NCBI RefSeq assembly: GCF_002221505.1
Contig: NZ_CP011037.1
Span: 124,001-188,000 of the forward strand
DNA from: Pseudoalteromonas nigrifaciens
Lineage (GTDB): Bacteria > Pseudomonadota > Gammaproteobacteria > Enterobacterales > Alteromonadaceae
Direction of reading: 5' to 3'
DNA length: 64,000 nt
Shown: positions 26,001-35,184 of the stretch, in pieces
Layout: every line of letters begins with the position of its first letter
Numbering within the stretch: the first letter of the stretch is position 1
The notes under the pieces: generated by a model
Told to the model about the DNA's origin: nothing
The model's input: the letters and a program-made list of their open reading frames with translations, nothing else
The model's database searches: none
Program-made: the position numbers and the translations under genes

Positions 26001-26081
26001 ATGGGCTGGTTATTGTTATTAATACTTGGCGTGTTAAGCGCCATTTTGATTGTTGCCATGTTGGCACCTGAAAAGTTTTAA
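26001..26081 (+). CDS. kdpF: KdpF, small subunit of the Kdp K+ ATPase
   Basis: 26 residues (MGWLLLLILGVLSAILIVAM, then LAPEKF), a single transmembrane helix, matching KdpF (about 29 residues). AAGGA lies 6 nt before the ATG. It stabilises the KdpFABC complex in the inner membrane. It is followed by kdpA after 10 bp. It is too short for most automated gene calls. Confidence 0.88.
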   Translation: MGWLLLLILGVLSAILIVAMLAPEKF

Positions 26082-26091
26082 GGAATCACTG

Positions 26092-27822
26092 ATGGAAGTG
26101 CTACTAATATTTACATTAGCTGTGCTGTTAGCATGGCCATTGGGTCGTTACATGACCGGTATATTCTCTGCGGGATCACACTGGAGTGATAAGGTTTTTT
26201 TGCCAATAGAAAATGGCATATTTAAACTACTGGGTATTAACCCACGTCATGGCATGACATGGAAAAGTTACGGTATCGCGTTTTTGTTAAGTAATTTAGT
26301 GCTCGGCATTATCGCCTATTTACTGTTGCAATTTCAGCATATATTGCCCCTTAACCCTAATGATATTGAGGCATTAGATTGGGACTTGGCGCTGCATACG
26401 GCGGTTTCGTTTTTAACCAATACAAATCAACAGCACTATTCTGGGCAGGCTCAGCTGAGTTATTTAAGCCAAGGCTTTGTCATTCTTACCTTGCAGTTTG
26501 TTACTCCGGCAATGGCATTGGCGGTTTGTGTTGCGGTATTACGCGGTATGTTAGGAGGCCGTAATGCAACAACCGCAAAAGAAGGTGAAGAGCGTAACTT
26601 AGGTAATTACTATCAAGATACCGTGCGTGCAGTGCTGAGACTGATGCTGCCACTGGCTGCGATTGTTGCACTTGCGCTAACCAGTCAAGGCGTGCCTTCA
26701 AGTTATCAGGCGAGTCCAACGGTGGACGTGGTTGAACAACAACAAACGTTGAGCGAACAAATGATCCCACTAGGGCCGGTTGCGGCTATGGTCTCAATCA
26801 AGCAATTAGGCACTAATGGCGGCGGCTGGTTTGGCCCTAACAGTAGTAATCCTTTAGAAAACCCAACCCCAGTCAGTAACGCGATTCAAACCATTGCCTT
26901 GGTATTGGTGCCGATGGCGGTGGTGTTTATGGCCGGTGGCCTATTGCGCCGACAAAAATTTACCTTGTTATCGCTTGCGGTCATGGGATTGCTTAGCTTG
27001 GCCTTTATTGGTGCCGCTGTTTATAGCGAGCAGCAGCCTAATGCCGCCTTTGCTGGGTTAGCTCAAGAGGCCGGAAATATGGAGGGTAAAGAAGTTCGCC
27101 TTGGGATTGACTTATCGGCGCTCTGGGCCACGTTTACGACTCAAACATCTAACGGCTCTGTGAATGCCATGCATGATTCACTTAATCCGATTGCCGGGCT
27201 TGTTACCCGCTCGGGGATGTTGATCAATGGTATTTGGGGCGGTATTGGATGTGGTTTTGTGAACTTTCTGGTGTATGTGTGGTTAGCGGTATTTATTGCC
27301 GGCTTGATGATTGGCCGCACCCCTGAAATTTTTGGTCGTAAGTTAGAAAAGCGTGAACTCAGTTGGTTAGGCGTGCTCTTAGTGCTGCCAAGTGCAGTGA
27401 TTTTAACCTTTACTGCGATCACAGTGGCATTTCCTACATTAACAGGCAATAGCAACCCAGGCTTACATGGCGTTGCCCAAGTGTTTTATGAGTACACCTC
27501 TGCCTTTGCAAACAATGGTTCTGGTTTTGAAGGACTAGGGGATGACACCACATGGTGGAATCTAAGTTGTGTGGTGGTACTAATCTTAGGCCGTTATGTC
27601 CCTTTGGTTATTCCACTACTAATTGCTGGTTCGTTAGCGAAAAAGCGTCAAGTGCCTACCAGTGCCGGTACTTTACCACTGTATAACGTCACTTTTGCTG
27701 TCACTTTAATTACAGTGATCCTGATTATTAACTTCCTGTCATTCCTACCGTCTATGGTATTGGGTCCGATTGGTGAAGCTCTTGAGATATCACAGCAAGC
27801 CGCTGTGGTGCTAGCGCAATAG
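26092..27822 (+). CDS. kdpA: potassium-transporting ATPase subunit A
   Basis: 576 residues from MEVLLIFTLAVLLAWPLGRY, with AAGGA 8 nt upstream; a longer frame from 26050 overlaps kdpF and lacks a ribosome binding site. It is a member of the superfamily of K+ transporters, with four pore repeats. Filter regions are visible in FLTNTNQQHYSG near 100, KQLGTNGGGWFGPNSSNPLE near 225, TRSGMLINGIWGGIGCG near 345 and SAFANNGSGFEGLG near 460. It binds and selects K+ in the high-affinity Kdp pump. First large gene of the kdp operon. Confidence 0.96.
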   Translation: MEVLLIFTLAVLLAWPLGRYMTGIFSAGSHWSDKVFLPIENGIFKLLGINPRHGMTWKSYGIAFLLSNLVLGIIAYLLLQFQHILPLNPNDIEALDWDLALHTAVSFLTNTNQQHYSGQAQLSYLSQGFVILTLQFVTPAMALAVCVAVLRGMLGGRNATTAKEGEERNLGNYYQDTVRAVLRLMLPLAAIVALALTSQGVPSSYQASPTVDVVEQQQTLSEQMIPLGPVAAMVSIKQLGTNGGGWFGPNSSNPLENPTPVSNAIQTIALVLVPMAVVFMAGGLLRRQKFTLLSLAVMGLLSLAFIGAAVYSEQQPNAAFAGLAQEAGNMEGKEVRLGIDLSALWATFTTQTSNGSVNAMHDSLNPIAGLVTRSGMLINGIWGGIGCGFVNFLVYVWLAVFIAGLMIGRTPEIFGRKLEKRELSWLGVLLVLPSAVILTFTAITVAFPTLTGNSNPGLHGVAQVFYEYTSAFANNGSGFEGLGDDTTWWNLSCVVVLILGRYVPLVIPLLIAGSLAKKRQVPTSAGTLPLYNVTFAVTLITVILIINFLSFLPSMVLGPIGEALEISQQAAVVLAQ

Positions 27823-27841
27823 CAGTATGCAGGTGAATAAA

Positions 27842-29842
27842 ATGAATAATACATCAAAATTAACACAAGCCAGTTGGCAGGCTTTTGCCAAACTTCATCC
27901 TAAACTGGCGGTTAAAAACCCCGTTATGCTAGTCGTGTGGGTGGCCACCCTGTTAGCTATGGTTATGACGGTGCAACAGTTTGTTGCCGGTGACAATATT
28001 GCGTTTGCTCTGGCAAGTAGTTTAGTGCTGTTTTTTACTCTATGGTTTGCCAATTTTGCGGAGGCCATTGCCGAAGCTCGAGGACGCGATCAAGCGAGTA
28101 GTTTAAAAGCAACGCGTCGAGACTTAACTGCTTTACGGGTTGATGGTAAAACGCAAAGCCAGATTTCTGCAAGTCAATTAAAAGCCGGTGATATAGTTTT
28201 GGTTCACAGTGGTGAGCTGATCCCAGCCGACGGTGAAATTGTCACCGGTGTGGCAACTATCAACGAATCGGCATTAACCGGTGAATCAGCGCCGGTACTT
28301 CGCGAAGCGGGTACCGATCATTCCGGTGTTATTGCCGGTACTAAAGTGCTAAGTGGCACAATTACAGTGCAAGTAACCGCAGAATCAGGAAACAGCTTTC
28401 TTGATAAAATGATCAGCCTAGTTGAAGGCACTAACCGTCAAAAAACACCTAATGAACTCGCCTTAACGGTACTGTTGGCTGCCCTGACTTTAGTGTTTTT
28501 AATTGCTGTTGCCACTTTACCGGCAATGGCGGGGTTTGTTGGTATTGAGCTGGATTGGTTAATGTTAATTGCACTGGTGGTGTGTTTAATTCCTACCACT
28601 ATTGCAGGCTTGTTACCGGCGATTGGGATTGCGGGTATGAACCGTGCTTTGGCTGAAAATGTTATTGCAAAGTCAGGTAAAGCCGTTGAAGTTGCTGGTG
28701 ATATTGACACCTTACTACTTGATAAAACAGGCACGATTACCTTTGGTGATCGCCAAGCAACAGCGTTTCTACCAGTCTCAGGTGTTGCTGAAAGTGAATT
28801 AATTGCTGGTGCACTTTGGAGTTCATTGCAAGATCCCACTCCAGAGGGGAAATCAATTGTTCAGCTTGCTAAGCAAGATGAATACAGCATTCCAACGTTA
28901 ACTGAGCAAGATGAGTTTACCCCATTCAGTGCGCAAACGCGTCTTTCATCAATACAACTAGCAAGCGGTGAATGCTGGGTAAAAGGGGCAACTGATGCGG
29001 TAAAAAATTGGGCGCAACAACGTGACCTCACAGTGCCAAAAAGTTTAGATTCAATCGTCACGCGCGTTGCACAACAAGGTGCGACCCCTTTGGTGGTTGC
29101 CAGCGAGAAAGGAATTTTAGGGGTTATTCAACTGTCTGATGTGATCAAACCTGGTGTTGCCGAGCGCTTTGCTGAGTTAAGAGCATTGGGCGTACGTACT
29201 GTCATGATCACCGGTGATAACCCTATCACGGCTGGTGCAATTGCGGCCGCGGCAGGGGTGGATGACTTTGTGGCTGAGGCAAAACCTGAAGATAAACTTG
29301 AGCTGATCCGCAAAGAGCAAGCACAAGGTCGACTCGTAGCTATGGTGGGCGATGGCACGAATGATGCGCCTGCACTGGCGCAAGCAGATGTGGGTTTAGC
29401 CATGAATTCAGGCACGCAAGCTGCGAAAGAGGCGGGTAACATGGTGGATTTAGATTCCGATCCCACTAAATTACTTGCTGTTGTTGCGGTGGGTAAACAA
29501 ATGTTGATCACCCGTGGCGCATTAACCACCTTCTCATTAGCAAACGATGTAGCAAAATACTTTGTGATTGTACCTGCGGTGTTCGCCAGTGCAATGCCAA
29601 GCATCAATGCGTTAAACATTATGCAGTTACCCGATCCGAAAATGGCTGTGTTGTCGGCTCTGATATTTAATGCAGTGATTATTCCAGCCCTAATTCCACT
29701 GGCATTAAAAGGTGTGAAAATTAAGCCTATCAGCGCAGAAAAGCTGCTACGCAACAATATGTTGATCTTTGGTCTGGGCGGGATTGCGCTGCCGTTTATC
29801 GCCATTAAAGTGATTGACCTACTACTTAACGGAGTATTTTAA
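27842..29842 (+). CDS. kdpB: potassium-transporting ATPase ATP-binding subunit B (P-type ATPase)
   Basis: 666 residues from MNNTSKLTQASWQ; AGGTG sits 6 nt before this ATG, and an in-frame ATG at 27827 is less well placed. The phosphorylation site is DKTGTITF (Asp294), with TGES at 146-149 (the Ser whose phosphorylation inhibits E. coli KdpB), and VKGA, MITGDNPITA and MVGDGTNDAPALAQADVG in the P and N domains. It drives K+ transport by KdpA by ATP hydrolysis. Confidence 0.97.
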   Translation: MNNTSKLTQASWQAFAKLHPKLAVKNPVMLVVWVATLLAMVMTVQQFVAGDNIAFALASSLVLFFTLWFANFAEAIAEARGRDQASSLKATRRDLTALRVDGKTQSQISASQLKAGDIVLVHSGELIPADGEIVTGVATINESALTGESAPVLREAGTDHSGVIAGTKVLSGTITVQVTAESGNSFLDKMISLVEGTNRQKTPNELALTVLLAALTLVFLIAVATLPAMAGFVGIELDWLMLIALVVCLIPTTIAGLLPAIGIAGMNRALAENVIAKSGKAVEVAGDIDTLLLDKTGTITFGDRQATAFLPVSGVAESELIAGALWSSLQDPTPEGKSIVQLAKQDEYSIPTLTEQDEFTPFSAQTRLSSIQLASGECWVKGATDAVKNWAQQRDLTVPKSLDSIVTRVAQQGATPLVVASEKGILGVIQLSDVIKPGVAERFAELRALGVRTVMITGDNPITAGAIAAAAGVDDFVAEAKPEDKLELIRKEQAQGRLVAMVGDGTNDAPALAQADVGLAMNSGTQAAKEAGNMVDLDSDPTKLLAVVAVGKQMLITRGALTTFSLANDVAKYFVIVPAVFASAMPSINALNIMQLPDPKMAVLSALIFNAVIIPALIPLALKGVKIKPISAEKLLRNNMLIFGLGGIALPFIAIKVIDLLLNGVF

Positions 29843-29844
29843 CC

Positions 29845-30438
29845 ATGAATAGATTACATCATAGTTCTGGACAGGCACCGTGGCGTCCTGCAATCGGCTT
29901 GGCTGTTAGTATGTTGGTGATTTGCGGCGGCTTTTATGCGGCGATTATAACTGGCCTTGGCGGTCTGTTATTTCCCACTCAAGCAACAGGCAGTTTAGTG
30001 ATGGTTGAAGGAAAAGCAATGGGATCGGCGTTAGTCTCCCAGCCATTTACGAGTACCGTGTATTTTCATGGCAGACCAAGCAGCGCTGATAATGACCCTA
30101 TGGCAACGGGGGGCAGTAATTTAGCGCCATCAAACCCTGAGTTACGCGATAGAGTAGCGCAGCAAAGCGCTGCACTGGCTTCGACTTATCAACTTGAGCC
30201 TGAACAGTTACCGGTCGATTTGCTGGCCAGCTCTGGTTCGGGCGTAGACCCTCACATTAGCCCAGCCGCTGCGGCGTTACAGGTGGAGCGTGTAGCGCAA
30301 GCTCGGGGGATCAGCACAGAGCAAGTATCGCAATTGGTTGCGCAATATAACGAGCCTGCACAATGGGGCATTTTTGGTCAGCCTCGGGTTAATGTGCTGC
30401 TATTAAATTTAGCACTTGATAACAATTACCCTCTATAA
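29845..30438 (+). CDS. kdpC: potassium-transporting ATPase subunit C
   Basis: 197 residues. One N-terminal transmembrane helix (about 16-38), then a periplasmic domain with VEGKAMGSALVSQPF near 54, YFHGRPSSAD near 73, LLASSGSGVDPHISPAAA near 126 and WGIFGQPRVNVLLLNLAL near the end, all KdpC signatures. It starts 3 nt after the kdpB stop, so translation is probably coupled. KdpC assists ATP binding and assembly of the pump. Confidence 0.96.
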   Translation: MNRLHHSSGQAPWRPAIGLAVSMLVICGGFYAAIITGLGGLLFPTQATGSLVMVEGKAMGSALVSQPFTSTVYFHGRPSSADNDPMATGGSNLAPSNPELRDRVAQQSAALASTYQLEPEQLPVDLLASSGSGVDPHISPAAAALQVERVAQARGISTEQVSQLVAQYNEPAQWGIFGQPRVNVLLLNLALDNNYPL

Positions 30439-30449
30439 ATTAATTAGTT

Positions 30450-30477
30450 AGTCGATTGTGATGCGGGACAATCGACT
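30450..30477 (+). other. hairpin between kdpC and the porin gene
   Basis: AGTCGATTGT (30450-30459) pairs perfectly with ACAATCGACT (30468-30477) around an 8-nt loop. No T run follows, so it is more likely a stabilising or processing hairpin than a terminator. It would separate the pump message from the porin/kdpDE message. Confidence 0.5.
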
Positions 30478-30535
30478 GCCGCTCTCGTCTTAGTACAGAA
30501 CGGTTTCTCTCCCGCTTTTTTATAGGAAAACAATA

Positions 30536-31024
30536 ATGCGTTTTATACTTTCTTTAGTAACGGCTACAACCGTAATGACCAGCGCTGGCGTCGTGGCGGC
30601 CCCTTTCAGTAGTGAAGGCTCTGTAACCTTAGCATCTAATTATTATTTTCGTGGTATTTCGCAAACTGAGCAGGGGCCTGCAATTCAAGGTAGCGTGAGT
30701 ATTAATCATCAGGATGGTTGGTACGCCAGTGCTTGGGGGTCAAATATTCGCTTTGGTGAAGGCAGTATGGAACTGGATTTATCACTGGGTCGTAATTGGG
30801 CTTTAGATGAAAACTGGGCTTTAGATATGGGGCTAGTACAGTATCGATATCCAGAAGGTGATAATGAGACTACAGGCTATAACTACATGGAAGGTTACGC
30901 TAAGTTAAACTATCAAGATTGGCAACTTGGTTTAGCACTAAGCGATAGTTATTTTGGTAACGATGTGGGCAAATTTTGGTATTTATCGCTTGATTGGCAA
31001 CAAACATTAACCAGTCACGGCTAG
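30536..31024 (+). pseudogene. N-terminal part of a TorF-type porin, cut by an ISAs1 element
   Basis: It starts MRFILSLVTATTVMTSAGVV with a signal peptide (to about VAA at 22), then EGSVTLASNYYFRGISQTEQ, DGWYASAWGSNIRFGEG and beta-barrel alternation, which is the TIGR02001/TorF putative-porin pattern. Real sequence ends at 31014; the next three codons to the TAG belong to the IS. Removing the IS and one target duplication joins it in frame to 32248-32488 and gives a 239-residue barrel ending in AAKSF. It lies between kdpC and kdpD, an unusual position in a kdp operon. Confidence 0.9.
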
Positions 31025-32239
31025 CGCATTTTAATCCCAGACTCTAGCAGGGTTGAGCGGTAATCATCGTCTAGCCCTGCCATTTTCTTTTTCCTCGCCA
31101 TACTTGCTGACTTAGATGCATCTTGTTTAAAAAGCGCCATGGCTATCTTTCGCATTACATTAAACATTAATGGCCCTTGAAGTTTGCGTATTCTCGATTC
31201 ATCTTCTCTGAAGTTCATATCAAGCATCCAATGCATGCTTTCAACCTGCCAGTGACTGCGTACCGCATTGAGTACTTGCGCTGCATTTAAGTCTAATGAA
31301 CTTATATACCAGCGTGTTTCAGTGGTATCCGACCCTGCCGACTTATCATGAACTTCAGCCCTGACCTTAATAATACTCGTTAAGCCAGGCCAACGATAAT
31401 CCTTGCCTAGCCAGCTTTTATCTATAAGTAACTGCTGGCATGTACGTGTTTCAACACGCCCATGTCCTGAGCTTATTTCGGTATGTTCATCACAATTATG
31501 CTTAGTTAACCTTTCACGCTCGCACTTGTGCCACCACGCTTCTAGTTCCTTTTGCATGCCTGAATGATTACCTTTAAGTGCAAGAATATAATCTGCTTTT
31601 TGTTGGATGATTTGTTTTGCTATTTCTTGTTGGCATCCCATCGCATCTAACGTAATGATACTGTTTTCAATATCGAGCAGGGTGAGTAATTCTGGTATTG
31701 CGGTGATTTCATTTGTTTTATTATCAACAGCCGTCTGCCCAAGCACTAACTGGTGTTGGCAACTCCATGCACTGACCGTGTGTAAGGCACTTTTTCTGTC
31801 TTTTGTGGTAAATGAACGCCGTGCGGTTTTGCCATCGATAGCGATGATATCTGCACCTGTAGTTTCAATCAGTGATGATATCCAAGATTGAAATGCCCTT
31901 TCTATTTCATTTGCTTTTAACCGACACATGACGCGAGCAATCGTGTCATGTTTTGGAATTCCTGCGTTGAACGTACCGTATTTTTTTAACCAATCAAGCT
32001 TTAGGTGCCCAAAGTCTTCAATATCTTCCCATCCTTCTGCACCAGAGAGTACAGCGCTAATAGCAAGGAGAAGAATATCGATAAGTTCATGCTTTTTACA
32101 ACGTTCAATGCGAGGATCTGTAATTGAATTAAAATGTTTCAGAAAAGTAGTGCTCATATTTATGCGACCAAGTAATTATTATGCCTTGATCTGATCACTA
32201 CTTGCTCTATAAGTTCAATTTATAATGATCTTGCCGTGA
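31015..32239 (-). mobile_element. ISAs1-family insertion sequence
   Basis: 1225 bp. The ends are TCACGGC at 31015 and GCCGTGA ending at 32239, and the element is flanked by a perfect 8-bp duplication, TTAACCAG (31007-31014 and 32240-32247). It holds one full-length transposase gene on the minus strand. Intact ends and intact gene suggest a recent insertion. Confidence 0.95.
31021..32157 (-). CDS. ISAs1-family transposase
   Basis: 378 residues. The N-terminal DDE_Tnp_1-associated region (HFNSITDPRIERCKKHELID, then LLLAISAVLSGAEGWEDIED) is followed by a DDE catalytic core: Asp in IIAIDGKTARRS, Asp in ITLDAMGCQQEIA, and Glu in NFREDESRIRK. These are standard for ISAs1 transposases. The gene fills nearly the entire element. 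Confidence 0.95.
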   Translation of the reverse strand: MSTTFLKHFNSITDPRIERCKKHELIDILLLAISAVLSGAEGWEDIEDFGHLKLDWLKKYGTFNAGIPKHDTIARVMCRLKANEIERAFQSWISSLIETTGADIIAIDGKTARRSFTTKDRKSALHTVSAWSCQHQLVLGQTAVDNKTNEITAIPELLTLLDIENSIITLDAMGCQQEIAKQIIQQKADYILALKGNHSGMQKELEAWWHKCERERLTKHNCDEHTEISSGHGRVETRTCQQLLIDKSWLGKDYRWPGLTSIIKVRAEVHDKSAGSDTTETRWYISSLDLNAAQVLNAVRSHWQVESMHWMLDMNFREDESRIRKLQGPLMFNVMRKIAMALFKQDASKSASMARKKKMAGLDDDYRSTLLESGIKMR

Positions 32240-32488
32240 TTAACCAGTGAGCTACAGCTAAATTGGCATTTAGGGTACAATCAATTCGATAATGATCAAG
32301 AGTTTAAAACTTTTTTAGGCTCGCCAGTGATGGATGGCTCAGGGTATACTGATTGGGGGCTGACGCTGTCGACTGAGCAACTAGGGCTAACTTGGTCAGT
32401 TGGCTATGTTGGCAATTCAATTGCCAGTGATGCCTGCGCTGATATATGCGATAACCGTTTGCTATTAAGTGCAGCAAAAAGTTTTTAA
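32240..32488 (+). pseudogene. C-terminal part of the TorF-type porin
   Basis: Begins with the second target duplication. Reading on from 32248 gives ELQLNWHLGYNQFDNDQEFK, then GYTDWGLTLSTEQLGLTWSV and CDNRLLLSAAKSF, stop. Alternating hydrophobic residues and a final Phe fit the last strands of an outer-membrane barrel. It joins in frame with the part at 30536-31014. The stop lies 21 bp before kdpD. Confidence 0.88.
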
Positions 32489-32509
32489 TTCCACTGAAAA
32501 GGAACTGTC

Positions 32510-35179
32510 GTGGCCGTTGATCCTCGTAACCAAAAAGCCGATGCGCTACTAAAAATCTTGCAACAACATCAAGGTGGGCAACTAAAAATTTTTATTGGTG
32601 CCGCCCCTGGCGTTGGAAAAACCTGTGCTATGCTTAATGCGGCCAGAGAATATATGCAACAAGGCGCGTCGGTAAAAATAGGTTTGATTGAAACCCACGG
32701 CAGAGCCGAGACGCAACGTTTACTCGAGGGCTTTGATATTTTACCTCGACGTGAAATTAGTTATCACGATCAACAACTGAGTGAATTTGATCTAGATGCC
32801 GCATTGGCAGCCAAACCGCAACTGATTTTGGTCGATGAACTCGCTCATACCAATATTCCCGGTAGTCGCCATAAAAGGCGCTATCAAGATATCGCCGAAT
32901 TGCTGGAAGCGGGCATTGATGTGTATACCACGATGAATGTGCAGCATATTGCCAGCCTCAACGATTTGGTATTACAGATCAGTGGTGTTAGGGTTAAAGA
33001 AACCGTACCTGATCAGTTTATTGACCGCGCTCAGCAACTGGTGTTCGTCGATTTAGCTCCTAATCATTTATTGGACCGCCTAGCCCAAGGGCAAGTGTAT
33101 CTTGGCGACTATGCCGAACAAGCGATACAGCAATTTTTTCAATTAGAAACGTTAACCGCACTGCGTGAAATGGCGATGAAGCGGGTGATCGGGCATGTTG
33201 ACGATCAACTAAAAAATGAACAAGAAGCCAAAGCGCGCAGTAACGATTATTTAATTCAAGATAAGGTGTTGGTGTTGATCTCGAATCGCCGTGATCATGA
33301 ACACCTTATTCGTATTGGCCGACAAATGGCAGAAAAACGCCACACACCTTGGATTGTGGTGTGGGTGGACACTGGAAAAATACATAACCAGCTTGAGCAA
33401 AAACGATTGCAATCGGCTTTTGCATTGGCAAAAGAGCTGGGAGCAGAAACCGATACATTACGTGGTCCCTCCAGCATACAAACTATTTTACCCTATATTA
33501 GTGAACATAGGATCAATACCGTGTTAGTGGGCGCGGGCACTAAGCGGCGCTTGCAACCATGGCGTAAACCTTTATATCAACAATTAATCAATAGCGGTTT
33601 ACCGATAGAAGTGTCGGTTTGGCAAGCCAGTAAACGCCAGCACAAGTACGTAACAGAAGCCGCTCCGTCACTGGCATTTGGCCAAAAAATGGGCTATTTG
33701 TTTGGTTCACTTTTGGTTGCTGTAGCCAGCGCGGTTGCACTTGCATTATCAAGTTGGTTGCAAAGTGGTAACTTAGTACTGGTGTATGTATTAGCTGTGG
33801 TATTTTGTGGCTTAAAATACGGCGCGCGGCCTGCGATTTTTACCGCTTTATTGTCATTTCTAAGTTTTAACTTTTTTCTTACCGATCCGTATTACACCTT
33901 TTTCGTTAATAAAAATGATGATATTGCCACCTTACTGTTTTTATTTGTGATTGGTGTTGTGTGTGGGCCTGCGGCATCGCGTATTCGTCAACAGTTCTTA
34001 TTATTAAAAGAGGCGAATCGTTATACTGAGCTGCAACGTGATTTTGCTCAGCAATTAACGGTGATCAATCAAGCCGATGAATTGTGCCTAACCTTGGCTG
34101 GGCAGTTACAGCAAGCACTGGACTGCCCAGCTCATGTGGTGGTTTTTGAGCATCATCAGCAACAGATCAGCCCTCGTTTAGGGCAGCCTTTACAGTCACT
34201 TGATCAAGCTATGGTTGATTGGTGTTATGCCCACAATCAAATGGCTGGTCGTTTTAGCGATACCTTAAATGCCAGTGATTGGACGGCATTTCCAATACAA
34301 GCTGATAATAAATCGATTGCAGTACTATTGCTAAAGTTTGCCAAAGAGCAGCAGGTGTTCACAGAGCAAGATAACAATTTGATCCGTACCTTTGTACAGC
34401 AAATGGTTAATGTGTGGCAACGTATTCATCTTAATAATGAGCTTGAAGCATCGACTCGCAAAGCGGAAATGGAACAGCTTCGTTCGGCATTATTAGCCTC
34501 AGTATCCCATGATTTACGTTCACCTTTGTCTGCCATGATGGGCTCGGCAGAAAGCTTAAAAGTACTCGATAAACAGCTATCAGCGCAAGACAGAGTGGAT
34601 TTACTTGAAACCATCATACATGAAAGCCGACGTCTTGATCGTTACATTGAAAACTTGCTCGATATGACCCGCTTAGGTCATGGTACCTTAAAATTAGAGC
34701 GCGATTGGGTGCCTGTGGCTGATATTATTGGCAGTGCTAAACTGCGCTTAAAATATTTATTTCCTGATATTGAAGTGGACTATCAAGAGCAAAAAAACTT
34801 GCCTTTGCTGTATGCTCATGCGGCTTTGTTAGAGCAAGGCATTTTTAATATTTTGGAAAACGCAGCAAAATACAGCCCAATTGATGAGCCGGTGATCATT
34901 ACTGCGAATCAGGATGGCCGACTGTGTCGCATTGAAATCGAAGATCATGGCCCTGGTATTGCTGAAGAATTACAAGAAAAAGTATTTGATATGTTTTACG
35001 TGGTCGCCGATGGTGATAGTAAACGGCACAATACCGGTATGGGCTTAGCCATTTGCCGTGGTATGATTGCGGCTCATGGCGGTAAGGTTAAGGCTGATAC
35101 AGCCCGCTCTGGCAGTGGTTCGCGTTTTATTATTGAACTGCCCTTACCCGATCCCCAAGACATCCCAGTAAGAGGTTAA
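32510..35179 (+). CDS. kdpD: sensor histidine kinase KdpD
   Basis: 889 residues from a GTG start with AAGGA 6 nt upstream. Order of domains: KdpD N-terminal domain with Walker A GAAPGVGKT (30-38) and LVDELAHTNIPGSRHKRRYQ; a universal-stress-protein-like domain (about 250-370); four transmembrane helices (about 395-500); a GAF-like segment; HisKA with the phospho-acceptor His667 (SVSHDLRSPLS); and a HATPase domain (NILENAAKYSP, DHGPGI, GMGLAICRG). It senses low K+ and ionic stress and phosphorylates KdpE. Confidence 0.97.
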   Translation: MAVDPRNQKADALLKILQQHQGGQLKIFIGAAPGVGKTCAMLNAAREYMQQGASVKIGLIETHGRAETQRLLEGFDILPRREISYHDQQLSEFDLDAALAAKPQLILVDELAHTNIPGSRHKRRYQDIAELLEAGIDVYTTMNVQHIASLNDLVLQISGVRVKETVPDQFIDRAQQLVFVDLAPNHLLDRLAQGQVYLGDYAEQAIQQFFQLETLTALREMAMKRVIGHVDDQLKNEQEAKARSNDYLIQDKVLVLISNRRDHEHLIRIGRQMAEKRHTPWIVVWVDTGKIHNQLEQKRLQSAFALAKELGAETDTLRGPSSIQTILPYISEHRINTVLVGAGTKRRLQPWRKPLYQQLINSGLPIEVSVWQASKRQHKYVTEAAPSLAFGQKMGYLFGSLLVAVASAVALALSSWLQSGNLVLVYVLAVVFCGLKYGARPAIFTALLSFLSFNFFLTDPYYTFFVNKNDDIATLLFLFVIGVVCGPAASRIRQQFLLLKEANRYTELQRDFAQQLTVINQADELCLTLAGQLQQALDCPAHVVVFEHHQQQISPRLGQPLQSLDQAMVDWCYAHNQMAGRFSDTLNASDWTAFPIQADNKSIAVLLLKFAKEQQVFTEQDNNLIRTFVQQMVNVWQRIHLNNELEASTRKAEMEQLRSALLASVSHDLRSPLSAMMGSAESLKVLDKQLSAQDRVDLLETIIHESRRLDRYIENLLDMTRLGHGTLKLERDWVPVADIIGSAKLRLKYLFPDIEVDYQEQKNLPLLYAHAALLEQGIFNILENAAKYSPIDEPVIITANQDGRLCRIEIEDHGPGIAEELQEKVFDMFYVVADGDSKRHNTGMGLAICRGMIAAHGGKVKADTARSGSGSRFIIELPLPDPQDIPVRG

Positions 35180-35184
35180 CCTGC

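Noticed and set aside
29128..29805. 225-residue frame antisense to kdpB
   Set aside because: Shadow of a strongly conserved P-type ATPase gene; no start signal.
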